Shown here: positions 19,915 through 29,472 of the stretch, piece after piece
Layout of the letters: every line of letters starts with the position of its first letter
Numbering within the stretch: position 1 is the first letter of the stretch
Source: Streptococcaceae bacterium AF54-32pH5A
GTDB taxonomy: Bacteria; Bacillota; Bacilli; Lactobacillales; Streptococcaceae
Assembly: GCA_027682205.1 (NCBI GenBank)
Contig: JAQDAD010000001.1
Coordinates: forward strand, 62,001 to 126,000
Length of the DNA stretch: 64,000 nucleotides
Direction of reading: 5' to 3'
Program-made: the position numbers and the translations under genes
The notes under the pieces: generated by a model
What the model saw: the letters and a program-made list of their open reading frames with translations, nothing else
Told to the model about the DNA's origin: nothing
The model's database searches: none

Positions 19915-20775
19915 ATGATAACTTTAAAATCAGCACGTGAAATCGAAGCCATGGACAAGGCAGGTGATTTCCTCGCTAGTATCCATATCGGCTTACGTGA
20001 TTTGATTAAGCCTGGCGTAGATATGTGGGAAGTAGAAGAGTACGTTCGTCGCCGTTGCAAAGAGGAGAATTTCCTTCCTCTACAGATTGGGGTAGATGGT
20101 GCAGTCATGGATTACCCCTATGCCACTTGCTGCTCTCTCAACGACGAAGTAGCTCATGCTTTTCCACGTCATTACATCTTGAAAGATGGCGATTTGCTCA
20201 AGGTTGACATGGTTCTAGGTGGTCCGATTGCCAAATCCGACCTCAATGTGTCAAAACTCAACTTTAATAATGTTGAGCAAATGAAAAAATACACCCAAAG
20301 TTATACTGGTGGTTTAGCTGACTCATGTTGGGCTTATGCGGTTGGTACACCGTCTGAAAAAGTGAAAAACTTGATGGATGTGACCAAGGAAGCTATGTAC
20401 AAAGGGATTGAGCAAGCAGTTGTTGGCAATCGTATCGGCGATATTGGTGCAGCAATTCAAGAATATGCTGAAAGTCGCGGTTATGGCGTCGTGCGTGATT
20501 TGGTTGGTCACGGAGTTGGTCCGACTATGCACGAGGAGCCAATGGTCCCTAACTACGGTGTTGCAGGTCGTGGTCTTCGTCTCCGTGAAGGAATGGTGCT
20601 AACCATTGAACCCATGATCAATACTGGGGATTGGGAAATTGATACAGATATGAAGACTGGCTGGGCTCATAAAACCATCGATGGTGGTCTATCTTGTCAA
20701 TATGAACACCAGTTCGTAATTACCAAAGACGGTCCTGTAATCTTGACTAGTCAAGGTGAAGAAGGAACTTATTAA
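19915..20775 (+). CDS. map: Methionine aminopeptidase type 1
   Basis: Removes initiator methionine from new proteins. At 286 residues it is longer than the roughly 250-residue class-1a enzyme because of an insert of about 27 residues between the first two metal-ligand aspartates, KVDMV and GLADSCW. This insert is a known streptococcal peculiarity. The His ligand is in DLVGHGVGPTMHEEP, and the Glu ligands are in TIEPM and EHQFVI. It sits 16 nt after spxR with CTAGGAG and ends the murA operon. Confidence 0.95.
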   Translation: MITLKSAREIEAMDKAGDFLASIHIGLRDLIKPGVDMWEVEEYVRRRCKEENFLPLQIGVDGAVMDYPYATCCSLNDEVAHAFPRHYILKDGDLLKVDMVLGGPIAKSDLNVSKLNFNNVEQMKKYTQSYTGGLADSCWAYAVGTPSEKVKNLMDVTKEAMYKGIEQAVVGNRIGDIGAAIQEYAESRGYGVVRDLVGHGVGPTMHEEPMVPNYGVAGRGLRLREGMVLTIEPMINTGDWEIDTDMKTGWAHKTIDGGLSCQYEHQFVITKDGPVILTSQGEEGTY

Positions 20776-20780
20776 AATGA

Positions 20781-20802
20781 AAGGAGCTTAGCTCCTTTTT
20801 TT
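20781..20802 (+). terminator. Terminator of murA-GNAT-spxR-map operon
   Basis: AAGGAGC (20781-20787) / GCTCCTT (20791-20797) with a 3-nt loop, then TTTTTG. Confidence 0.88.
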
Positions 20803-20902
20803 GTTTCAAGTTTAGATAAAATAGACAAGCGTAGCAAAGTTGTCACAAATTTTTTCTTTTATAGTAAAATAAGATTAGAATTTTGTGAAAGTAGGTAATT
20901 CG

Positions 20903-21610
20903 TTGGAGTCTATTATATTTTTAGTATCAGTTTTTTTAGCCGGCATTCTGTCTTTCTTTTCACCTTGCATTTTCCCTTTGCTACCAGTCTATGCTGGTAT
21001 TTTACTGGATGATCAGGGAAATTCAAAAAGTTTTCGCTTTTTCGGAAGAGAGGTTGCATGGTCAGGCTTAATTCGGACCTTGTGCTTTATTGCCGGAATC
21101 TCCCTTATTTTCTTTATTTTGGGATTTGGAGCTGGATTCCTAGGGCACATGCTCTATGCTGACTGGTTTCGTTATGTTATGGGAGCAGTCATTATCCTTT
21201 TGGGCCTTCACCAGATGGAAATCATACATTTCAATAAACTGGAAGTTCAAAAGACAGTCACCTTCAAACAATCAAAGTCGAATCACTATTTATCAGCCTT
21301 TTTACTTGGGATAACTTTTAGTTTTGGTTGGACTCCTTGTATCGGACCAGTTTTAAGTTCGGTCTTGGCTCTTGCGGCTTCAGGAGGGAATGGTGCTTGG
21401 CAAGGAGCCATACTAACCTTAGTTTACACATTGGGAATGGCCTTACCTTTCATTGTTTTGGCCTTGGCTTCGGGCTGGATCGTGCCCTACTTTAATAAAT
21501 TAAAACCCCATATGCTTCTACTAAAGAAAATTGGGGGAGCTTTGATTATTTTGATGGGATTGTTATTAATGCTAGGGCAGTTAAATGCCTTGTCAGGAAT
21601 TCTTGGATAA
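20903..21610 (+). CDS. ccdA: CcdA-type thiol-disulfide transmembrane transporter
   Basis: A 235-residue membrane protein with six predicted helices. It carries electrons from cytoplasmic thioredoxin across the membrane to surface thioredoxin-like lipoproteins. The redox cysteines are in SFFSPCIFPLLPVY (helix 1) and FGWTPCIGPVLSS (helix 4), each next to a proline as in the CcdA/DsbD family. I choose the TTG at 20903, preceded by GTAGG at 20891-20895; a GTG at 20885 has no ribosome site. It is 12 nt from the lipoprotein gene that follows, the expected partner. Confidence 0.9.
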   Translation: MESIIFLVSVFLAGILSFFSPCIFPLLPVYAGILLDDQGNSKSFRFFGREVAWSGLIRTLCFIAGISLIFFILGFGAGFLGHMLYADWFRYVMGAVIILLGLHQMEIIHFNKLEVQKTVTFKQSKSNHYLSAFLLGITFSFGWTPCIGPVLSSVLALAASGGNGAWQGAILTLVYTLGMALPFIVLALASGWIVPYFNKLKPHMLLLKKIGGALIILMGLLLMLGQLNALSGILG

Positions 21611-21622
21611 AAGGAGAAAAAG

Positions 21623-22168
21623 ATGAAAAAAATGATTTTTGCGGGATTGAGTCTCATGTCTCTATTTTTGTTGATTGCCTGTGGCGAAAAAGAAACCAAA
21701 AAAACGGAAAGTCCCAAACAACCTACTGTACAACAAATCGCAGTAGGAAAGGATGCGCCGGACTTCACCTTGCAGTCTATGGATGGCAAAGAAGTCAAGT
21801 TATCAGACTATAAAGGCAAAAAAGTCTATTTGAAATTCTGGGCCTCTTGGTGTGGTCCTTGTCGAAAGAGTATGCCCGAGTTGATGGAATTAGCTGCAAA
21901 ACAAGATCGAGACTTTGAAATACTAAGTGTCGTCGCACCAGGACTACAAGGTGAAAAGACAGTCGAAGAGTTTCCAAAATGGTACCAAGAACAAGGTTAT
22001 AAGGATATACCAGTTCTATATGATACCCAAGCAACTACCTTCCAAGCCTACCAAATTCGTAGTATTCCAACAGAATACTTGATTGACAGTCAAGGAAAAA
22101 TCGAAAAAATCCAATTTGGTGCTATTAGTAATGCTGACGCGGAAGCAGCTTTTAAAGAAATGGAATAA
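21623..22168 (+). CDS. Surface thioredoxin-like lipoprotein (Etrx1-like)
   Basis: A 181-residue extracytoplasmic thioredoxin of the TlpA family. The signal peptide ends in the lipobox LLIAC, so Cys20 should be lipidated and the protein anchored outside. A lysine/threonine-rich linker is followed by the thioredoxin fold with active site WASWCGPCRKS and the cis-proline loop SIPTEYLID. In S. pneumoniae the equivalent pair CcdA/Etrx keeps surface methionine sulfoxide reductase reduced. No msrAB gene is in this window, so the partner reductase would be elsewhere. Confidence 0.88.
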   Translation: MKKMIFAGLSLMSLFLLIACGEKETKKTESPKQPTVQQIAVGKDAPDFTLQSMDGKEVKLSDYKGKKVYLKFWASWCGPCRKSMPELMELAAKQDRDFEILSVVAPGLQGEKTVEEFPKWYQEQGYKDIPVLYDTQATTFQAYQIRSIPTEYLIDSQGKIEKIQFGAISNADAEAAFKEME

Positions 22169-22181
22169 ATTAAAGAATACG

Positions 22182-22210
22182 AAAAAATCGCGAAGAATCG
22201 CGATTTTTTT
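22182..22210. terminator. Bidirectional terminator between Etrx-like gene and dacA
   Basis: AATCGCG (22186-22192) / CGCGATT (22199-22205) with flanking A6 and T7 runs that extend the stem and give a U-tract on both strands. It overlaps the dacA stop codon. Confidence 0.88.
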
Positions 22211-23453
22211 ATAATTTTTCATTGATAAATCGGATAAATTGATTCCACCAAACTTTTAAGAAGAAGGCTTTTTCAACCTTCTTTTCAGAAACCATTTCAA
22301 AAGATGGTTTGTCAGAAGTGAGATAGCCTTGGCCGACCAAATCTTGGTCATCATAGGTCAGATGACCAACAACAGTTTCAGCTTCTAGTGGTGCTGTCTC
22401 GGCCTTGTTTTTTGGAGTGAACTGCAGGCTTGATGATGTTTGACTTCCCAATCGTTGAATGACAGTGATATCAGATTTAGCAACAGCAGTTACGGTATCT
22501 TCCTTCCCATCAAGTACAGAAACTTTGCTATCTTTGTAGGCCTCTCCCTTTTGGACAATTGTTTTGAGAGCATAATTAGATGTTATATAGTCCAAAAGAG
22601 AAGAAGTGGCAGTAAAGCGAGCGTAAGGATTACTGTTTTGCTGGTCAGCGTTTAAGACAACAGTGATGATTCGCATCCCTTTTTCGGTAGTTGTTCCAAC
22701 GAAAGAAGCTCCCGCCTTGTCTGTTGTACCAGTTTTGAGCCCATCAACTCCACCTCGATATGCTGGCATCCCTTCCAACATATAGTTAGTAGAGTGAATT
22801 TCCATACCTGCAAATGTTAAAGTTGGTTTTTTGGTGATTTCTAAAACTTGAGGATAATCTCGGATGAGGTTTCGAGCGATGATGGCCACATCGTAAGCAC
22901 TTAGTTTGTTTTCCTCATCTTTTTTAGAACCAGGATAGATATTATTTCCAAGTGTTTCGTTATTAAGTCCAGTAGTATTGACAATAGTAGCATCTTGGAT
23001 ACCCCATTCAAGAAGTTTCGCTCTCATCTTGTCAACGAAGTCTTTCTCTGAACCAGCAATTTTTTCAGCAAGAGCAATTGCTGCACTATTGGCACTTGAT
23101 ACTAGAGTCGCTTCCAATAATTGTTCTACTGTATACTTACGTGCTTCCATAGGAACATTACTAGCCTCAGAATTGGTTGTGAGTTGGTATGGATAGTCAG
23201 AGATATCAACTGGGGTAGATAGGCTAATGGTCCCTTGTTCCAAGGCTTCATAGACTAGGTAAACAGTGAGAATCTTGGTAATAGAGGCAATTTCAACAGG
23301 TTGAGTAGCATCTTTCTCGTAGAGAATTTTCCCAGTGTTTGCTTCAACAGCAATGGCATGCTTGGCAGCAACATCAAAATCTTGTGCAGATACAGTAGGA
23401 ATGGCTGTGCCAAAAATGATAAGAGTTAGTAAGGATAAAATTATTTTCTTCAT
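22209..23453 (-). CDS. dacA: D-alanyl-D-alanine carboxypeptidase (PBP3-type)
   Basis: Low-molecular-weight penicillin-binding protein that trims the terminal D-Ala of stem peptides and so controls how much pentapeptide is available for cross-linking. The 414-residue protein has a cleavable signal peptide ending near VSAQ. The SxxK nucleophile is at Ser57 (SITK), with the SAN motif in VSSANSAAI and KTG in DGLKTGTTDKAG. A beta-rich C-terminal domain and a final amphipathic helix (FLKVWWNQFIRFIN) fix it to the membrane. It is a single-gene unit on the minus strand. Confidence 0.95.
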   Translation of the reverse strand: MKKIILSLLTLIIFGTAIPTVSAQDFDVAAKHAIAVEANTGKILYEKDATQPVEIASITKILTVYLVYEALEQGTISLSTPVDISDYPYQLTTNSEASNVPMEARKYTVEQLLEATLVSSANSAAIALAEKIAGSEKDFVDKMRAKLLEWGIQDATIVNTTGLNNETLGNNIYPGSKKDEENKLSAYDVAIIARNLIRDYPQVLEITKKPTLTFAGMEIHSTNYMLEGMPAYRGGVDGLKTGTTDKAGASFVGTTTEKGMRIITVVLNADQQNSNPYARFTATSSLLDYITSNYALKTIVQKGEAYKDSKVSVLDGKEDTVTAVAKSDITVIQRLGSQTSSSLQFTPKNKAETAPLEAETVVGHLTYDDQDLVGQGYLTSDKPSFEMVSEKKVEKAFFLKVWWNQFIRFINEKL

Positions 23454-23530
23454 AGTAATTTTATTCTATCACAAAGCGAAAAAATATTCTCGTTTTTATA
23501 GTAAAGCCATCTTATCTTTTTGAAGAATTA

Positions 23531-23539
23531 TGGTAAAAT
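23531..23539 (+). promoter_or_regulatory. Extended -10 promoter of AI-2E-family gene 1
   Basis: TGG-TAAAAT at 23531-23539, 18 nt before the start codon, followed by AAGGAGG. Confidence 0.65.
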
Positions 23540-23557
23540 AGAAAGAAGGAGGTAGCT

Positions 23558-24673
23558 ATGTTCCGTAGAAACAAGTTATTTTTTTGGACAGCTGAAATTT
23601 TACTACTAACTCTTATTTTATATCTTTGGAGAGAGATGGGAGCGATTGTCACACCTTTTGTGATGGTTGCCAATACTATTATGATTCCATTTTTGCTCGG
23701 AGGATTTTTCTATTATCTGACAAATCCCATCGTAACATTTTTAGAAAAGAAATGTAAAATCAATCGTTTGATAGGTGTGCTCATCACTCTTTGTGCCTTG
23801 ATTGGTACAATAGTAGTAGGGGTAGTCTACTTGCTACCGATTTTGATCAATCAGTTGACAAGCTTGATTATTTCTAGCCAGAATATCTATAGCCGTTTGC
23901 AAGATTTGATATATGATTTATCAATGAATCCAATCTTTCAAAATATTGATATTCAAAAAACCATTCAACAGTTGAATTTATCTTACGTCGATATTTTACA
24001 AAACATTCTCAACAGTGTGAGCAATAGTTTAGGCAGCGTTCTTTCAGCCTTGTTTAGTACTGTTTTGATTCTCATTATGACACCAGTCTTTTTGATTTAT
24101 TTCTTGCTTGATGGTCATAAGTTCCTCCCGATGTTGGAACGAACAGTCCTAAAACATGATAAATTAAACTTCTCCAGTCTCTTGAAGAATTTGAACGCTA
24201 CTGTAGCACGTTATATCAGTGGAATTGCGATTGATGCTGTCATAATCGGATGTTTGGCCTATGTTGGTTACAGTCTTATTGGCTTGAAGTACGCCTTAGT
24301 CTTTGCTATTTTTTCTGGCATTGCCAACCTGATTCCCTATGTTGGACCAAGTATCGGTCTGATTCCTATGATTATTGCCAATGTCTTTACTGATCCGCAC
24401 AGGGTTCTCATTGCAGTAATTTATATGCTGATTATTCAACAGGTGGATGGGAATATCCTCTATCCTCGTATCGTTGGAGGGGTTATGAAGGTTCATCCAA
24501 TCACCATTCTGGTTCTTCTCTTGCTATCTAGCAATATTTACGGTGTTATCGGAATGATTGTAGCAGTGCCAACTTATTCTATCCTAAAAGAGATTACTAA
24601 GTTCTTGGCGAAATTATATGAAAATCATAAAGAAGCAAAAGAAAAAGGACTGGAAAAATCAGAATCAATCTAA
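23558..24673 (+). CDS. AI-2E family (DUF20) membrane protein, copy 1
   Basis: A 371-residue polytopic membrane protein of the AI-2E transporter/DUF20 family (YdiK/PerM-like). Two helices come first, then the family motif YYLTNPIVTFLEKK, another helix, a roughly 90-residue extracytoplasmic stretch and a C-terminal block of four to five helices with PYVGPSIGLIPM and YPRIVGGVMKVHPITI. Members have been linked to export of small molecules or Na+/Li+, but the substrate here cannot be told. It is monocistronic. A paralogue of the same architecture lies at 47450-48616. Confidence 0.88.
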   Translation: MFRRNKLFFWTAEILLLTLILYLWREMGAIVTPFVMVANTIMIPFLLGGFFYYLTNPIVTFLEKKCKINRLIGVLITLCALIGTIVVGVVYLLPILINQLTSLIISSQNIYSRLQDLIYDLSMNPIFQNIDIQKTIQQLNLSYVDILQNILNSVSNSLGSVLSALFSTVLILIMTPVFLIYFLLDGHKFLPMLERTVLKHDKLNFSSLLKNLNATVARYISGIAIDAVIIGCLAYVGYSLIGLKYALVFAIFSGIANLIPYVGPSIGLIPMIIANVFTDPHRVLIAVIYMLIIQQVDGNILYPRIVGGVMKVHPITILVLLLLSSNIYGVIGMIVAVPTYSILKEITKFLAKLYENHKEAKEKGLEKSESI

Positions 24674-24697
24674 AAATCAGGGAGACCTGATTTTTTT
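24672..24697 (+). terminator. Terminator of AI-2E-family gene 1
   Basis: ATCAGG (24676-24681) / CCTGAT (24686-24691) with a GAGA loop and flanking A and T runs. Confidence 0.85.
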
Positions 24698-24812
24698 GAT
24701 AAAAAGACTTGAGGTTAGTCTGGTCAAAAGTGTTTAAAATGAATCCGTTGGAAAAGGAAAAGAATGGGAAAGTGTGAGATTTAGAATAATTCACAAAATG
24801 TGTGTAAAACAC

Positions 24813-24840
24813 TTGCAATTTAGCTGAAATTTGATAAAAT
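24813..24840 (+). promoter_or_regulatory. Promoter of tuf
   Basis: TTGCAA at 24813-24818 and TGA-TAAAAT ending at 24840, spacer 16. It gives a leader of about 65 nt that contains a hairpin at 24853-24875. Confidence 0.75.
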
Positions 24841-24911
24841 AGTAAGGAAAGTTAGACTGTATTGCCTACTGTCTATCTATAAAATATATTTTATTGGAGG
24901 CTTTTACTCAA

Positions 24912-26108
<1,197 letters not shown>

Positions 26109-26153
26109 TTCGATTAAGTTCCCAGAAGAACAATTATTTAAGTCAGACACTAA

Positions 26154-26183
26154 AAGAATCTTGCTTTGCAAGGTTCTTTTTTT
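26154..26183 (+). terminator. Terminator of tuf
   Basis: An 11-bp stem AAGAATCTTGC (26154-26164) / GCAAGGTTCTT (26168-26178), one G-U pair, followed by a T-run. Confidence 0.92.
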
Positions 26184-26233
26184 ATTCTTGCTCTATTTGA
26201 GGTGCTTCTACTCTAGCGGTATAATCGTTTTTT

Positions 26234-26242
26234 TGGTATAAT
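26234..26242 (+). promoter_or_regulatory. Extended -10 promoter of ylxM-ffh
   Basis: TGG-TATAAT at 26234-26242. Only 7 nt separate it from the ylxM start codon at 26250, so transcription should begin at or next to the ATG. Confidence 0.8.
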
Positions 26243-26249
26243 AAAAGTT

Positions 26250-26582
26250 ATGGAAATTGAAAAAACCAATCGCATGAATGCGCTTTTTGAATTTTATGCT
26301 GCGCTTTTGACAGACAAACAAATGAACTATATTGAACTCTACTATGCTGATGATTACAGTCTTGCTGAGATTGCTGAAGAGTTCGGTGTCAGTCGTCAGG
26401 CTGTCTATGACAATATCAAGCGGACAGAAAAGATTTTAGAAGATTATGAGATGAAATTACACATGTATTCGGACTACATTGTCCGCAGTCAGATTTTTGA
26501 CCAGATCTTGGAGCGTTATCCTAAGGATGACTTTCTGCAGGAGCAGATAGAAATTTTAACAAGCATTGACAATCAGGAGTAA
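26250..26582 (+). CDS. ylxM: YlxM-type SRP-associated helix-turn-helix protein
   Basis: A 110-residue all-helical protein of the YlxM family, which modulates the signal recognition particle (in S. mutans YlxM affects Ffh activity). The sigma-like helix-turn-helix is visible as [22 protein letters not shown] at about residues 37-60. There is no Shine-Dalgarno: the ATG is 7 nt downstream of a perfect extended -10 box, predicting a leaderless message. Two genes later comes ffh, the constant partner of this family. Confidence 0.92.
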   Translation: MEIEKTNRMNALFEFYAALLTDKQMNYIELYYADDYSLAEIAEEFGVSRQAVYDNIKRTEKILEDYEMKLHMYSDYIVRSQIFDQILERYPKDDFLQEQIEILTSIDNQE

Positions 26583-26584
26583 TC

Positions 26585-26800
26585 ATGGACAGTCTAGTTA
26601 TTTATCAAGGATTACCTTGCAAACTATTAGCCGCAGAGGAACCATTTCCTACTCGACTACAGATTATCTCGCCCAATGATATCTCCAAAGCTATGCAAAT
26701 AGGTTTTAGCTGTTGGGGATATCCAAATGAAATCATGAAAGAAATCACACCCGAGGAACTTGAGTGTTTGCAACATTTCGGACGATTTCCACTGAATTGA
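26585..26800 (+). CDS. 71-residue conserved-position protein between ylxM and ffh
   Basis: A small soluble protein starting 2 nt after the ylxM stop, with CAGGAGT as ribosome site, and ending 17 nt before ffh. It has a mixed strand/helix character and two conserved-looking segments, LPCKLLAAEEPFPTRLQIISP and FSCWGYPNEIMKEITPEE. No membrane helix or known motif is seen and I do not recognise the family with confidence. Its position inside the SRP operon suggests co-expression with protein-targeting genes, nothing more. Confidence 0.75.
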   Translation: MDSLVIYQGLPCKLLAAEEPFPTRLQIISPNDISKAMQIGFSCWGYPNEIMKEITPEELECLQHFGRFPLN

Positions 26801-26817
26801 GTAAATAGGAGAAAAAA

Positions 26818-28389
26818 ATGGCATTTGAAAGTTTAACAGAACGTTTACAGAACGTCTTTAAAAATCTACGTAAAAAAGGAAAAATTTCTGAGGCGGATGT
26901 TCAAGAAGCAACCAAAGAGATCCGTCTAGCTTTGCTTGAAGCAGACGTTGCCTTGCCCGTTGTAAAAGATTTTATCAAGAAGGTTCGTGAACGTGCAGTC
27001 GGACATGAAGTTATTGATACTCTTAATCCTGCACAACAGATTATCAAAATTGTTGATGAGGAATTGACAGCCATTTTAGGTTCTGATACTGCTGAGATTA
27101 TCAAGTCACCTAAGATTCCGACGATCATCATGATGGTCGGTTTGCAGGGAGCTGGTAAAACAACCTTTGCTGGTAAGCTGGCTAATAAACTCAAGAAGGA
27201 AGAAAATGCTCGTCCTTTGATGATTGCGGCGGATATTTATCGTCCAGCTGCCATCGACCAGTTAAAAACACTTGGACAACAGATTGATGTTCCTGTTTTC
27301 GCTCTTGGAACAGAAGTACCAGCTGTTGAGATTGTTCGCCAAGGTTTGGAGCAAGCGCAGGCCAATCACAACGACTATGTTTTGATTGATACGGCAGGGC
27401 GTTTGCAGATTGATGAGCTCTTGATGAATGAGCTTCGTGATGTTAAGGCCTTGGCTCAACCAAATGAAATCCTGCTCGTCATTGATGCCATGATCGGTCA
27501 GGAAGCGGCCAATGTCGCCCGTGAGTTTAATGCTCAGTTAGAAGTGACTGGGGTTATCCTTACCAAGATTGATGGGGATACTCGTGGTGGTGCGGCTCTA
27601 TCTGTTCGACACATTACTGGAAAACCAATCAAGTTCACTGGTACTGGTGAAAAGATCACGGATATTGAAACATTCCACCCAGATCGTATGTCTAGCCGTA
27701 TCCTTGGTATGGGAGACATGCTAACTCTGATCGAGAAAGCTTCTCAGGAATACGATGAGCAAAAAGCTCTTGAAATGGCTGAGAAGATGCGCGAAAACAC
27801 CTTTGATTTCAATGATTTCATTGATCAATTAGATCAGGTGCAAAACATGGGGCCGATGGAAGACTTGCTCAAGATGATTCCAGGTATGGCTAACAATCCA
27901 GCCCTTCAAAATATGAAGGTGGATGAGCGCCAGATTGCGCGCAAACGTGCCATCGTATCTTCGATGACACCTGAAGAGCGTGAAAATCCTGATTTGTTAA
28001 ATCCAAGTCGCCGTCGACGTATCGCTGCAGGTTCTGGGAATACCTTTGTCGAAGTCAATAAATTCATCAAGGACTTTAACCAGGCTAAACAGCTCATGCA
28101 AGGTGTCATGTCTGGTGATATGAACAAGATGATGAAGCAGATGGGAATCAATCCAAATAACCTCCCTAAAAATATGCCAAATATGGGAGGAATGGATATG
28201 TCTGCCCTTGAAGGAATGATGGGACAAGGCGGCATGCCAGATATGTCTGCTCTTGGAGGAGCTGGAATGCCAGATATGAGCCAGATGTTTGGTGGCGGAC
28301 TCAAAGGTAAAATCGGTGAATTTGCCATGAAACAGTCTATGAAACGCATGGCTAACAAAATGAAAAAAGCGAAGAAGAAGAGGAAATAA
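26818..28389 (+). CDS. ffh: Signal recognition particle GTPase Ffh
   Basis: Binds signal sequences of nascent membrane proteins and delivers them to FtsY. The 523-residue protein has an N-terminal four-helix N domain and a G domain with GLQGAGKTTFAGKLA, DTAGR and TKIDGD. The methionine-rich M domain begins near residue 310 and ends in an unusually repetitive Gly/Met stretch (GGMDMSALEGMMGQGGMPDM) and a basic tail. This C-terminal low-complexity extension makes it longer than the 450-residue E. coli protein and is typical of streptococci. It ends the ylxM transcript. Confidence 0.97.
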   Translation: MAFESLTERLQNVFKNLRKKGKISEADVQEATKEIRLALLEADVALPVVKDFIKKVRERAVGHEVIDTLNPAQQIIKIVDEELTAILGSDTAEIIKSPKIPTIIMMVGLQGAGKTTFAGKLANKLKKEENARPLMIAADIYRPAAIDQLKTLGQQIDVPVFALGTEVPAVEIVRQGLEQAQANHNDYVLIDTAGRLQIDELLMNELRDVKALAQPNEILLVIDAMIGQEAANVAREFNAQLEVTGVILTKIDGDTRGGAALSVRHITGKPIKFTGTGEKITDIETFHPDRMSSRILGMGDMLTLIEKASQEYDEQKALEMAEKMRENTFDFNDFIDQLDQVQNMGPMEDLLKMIPGMANNPALQNMKVDERQIARKRAIVSSMTPEERENPDLLNPSRRRRIAAGSGNTFVEVNKFIKDFNQAKQLMQGVMSGDMNKMMKQMGINPNNLPKNMPNMGGMDMSALEGMMGQGGMPDMSALGGAGMPDMSQMFGGGLKGKIGEFAMKQSMKRMANKMKKAKKKRK

Positions 28390-28390
28390 G

Positions 28391-28420
28391 AAAAAGGAAA
28401 GCAGAAGTGCTTTCCTTTTT
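28391..28420. terminator. Bidirectional terminator ffh / BceS-like gene
   Basis: AAAAAGGAAAGCA (28391-28403) / TGCTTTCCTTTTT (28408-28420), a perfect 13-bp stem with a 4-nt loop, symmetrical enough to work on both strands. A second 7-bp inverted repeat, GATTAGG/CCTAATC (28443-28463), lies between it and the kinase stop. Confidence 0.9.
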
Positions 28421-28473
28421 ATATAAAATATGTGCTTTCTATGATTAGGCAATTTTCCTAATCGAAAAATTTA

Positions 28474-29472
28474 CTAAATAGAAAGGGTAATCTCAAATCC
28501 TCGCATCCATTCGGATTTTACTGTGATTTCGATTTTTAAAGCCTCTGCTAATTGTTTGACAAGATAGAGACCCATACCTGTTGATTTTTTCCTTGTATCA
28601 CCTGAATCACCTGTAAAGCCTTTTTCAAAGATATGAGGGAGGTCGCAAGCTTTAACTCCGCAGTCATTATCCCTGATAATCAGAGTGGTGCGCCCCTTGT
28701 CCTTTGACATAGAAATATAGAGTTCGGGGTTATCAGAACTATATTTAAGGGCGTTAGCGAGGATTTGAGAGAGGATAAATTCAAAACTGCGTTGATCGGT
28801 GTAGTAGCTTCCCTGTATATTTTCTAGATAAATCGTAAAATTCTTTTCTTTGAGCAAGGGACCAAAGTTTTCCAAAAGGTCATGGACACACTCTTCTAGG
28901 TCAAGGTCTTCAAATAGAAAATCATTTTTCTCGCTTTTCACCCTGTAGTAGAATAGGATCTGTGATACATTTTCTTGTATTTGATTTCTCACATAGTCCA
29001 ACTTAAAAGCTGTATCCTCAGGCAACTGGTCGCTTTGATTGTCCAAAAGGAGAGAAAGAAGCGATAGAGGGAGTTTAATCTCATGCGCCCATTTTTCAAC
29101 ATAGTCCTCATACTCGGCTAGTAATGAGTTGAGCTTTCCTATTTCAGCTTGCTTTTGATAAAGTGTATCTGCCATTTTTTCAATGCTTTCTTTCTCTGAG
29201 GCACTTGATAAATGCAATAATTCAAGCTCAGTATCCGTCTTGGGATTGGCTATGAAGGCTTTATAGGCAGCGGATCTTTTTCTTTCTTTTTTTATGAGTA
29301 GGAATGATAGGATGAAAAAGAGCAGAACTGTAGCTAAAAGATAGAGAAGAATGAGGGCTTGAAACATTCTCACATCTGAAAGCCAAAGCAGGACAGCTGT
29401 AAATAGGTCAAATGCTAAGAGAACAAGTAACCAAGGCAGATAAGTAGCTAGATATTTTAGATTAGGTTTCAT
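28474..29472 (-). CDS. Intramembrane-sensing histidine kinase (BceS-like)
   Basis: A 332-residue kinase with two helices (about 12-30 and 37-60) joined by a loop of only a few residues. This is the hallmark of intramembrane-sensing kinases that are triggered by a partner ABC transporter rather than by an external domain. His130 lies in KWAHEIKLPL, the N box is around Asn240 (ANALKYS), and the ATP-lid motifs are DNDCG (268-272) and GMGLYL (299-304). Its start overlaps the response regulator stop by 11 nt. It is fourth in the ATPase-permease-regulator-kinase operon, like the S. mutans MbrABCD bacitracin module. Confidence 0.9.
   Translation of the reverse strand: MKPNLKYLATYLPWLLVLLAFDLFTAVLLWLSDVRMFQALILLYLLATVLLFFILSFLLIKKERKRSAAYKAFIANPKTDTELELLHLSSASEKESIEKMADTLYQKQAEIGKLNSLLAEYEDYVEKWAHEIKLPLSLLSLLLDNQSDQLPEDTAFKLDYVRNQIQENVSQILFYYRVKSEKNDFLFEDLDLEECVHDLLENFGPLLKEKNFTIYLENIQGSYYTDQRSFEFILSQILANALKYSSDNPELYISMSKDKGRTTLIIRDNDCGVKACDLPHIFEKGFTGDSGDTRKKSTGMGLYLVKQLAEALKIEITVKSEWMRGFEITLSI

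Noticed and set aside
27906-28452. Overlapping minus-strand frames of about 150 codons at the 3' end of ffh
   Set aside because: Shadows of the repetitive Met/Gly-rich M domain; one runs through the terminator.
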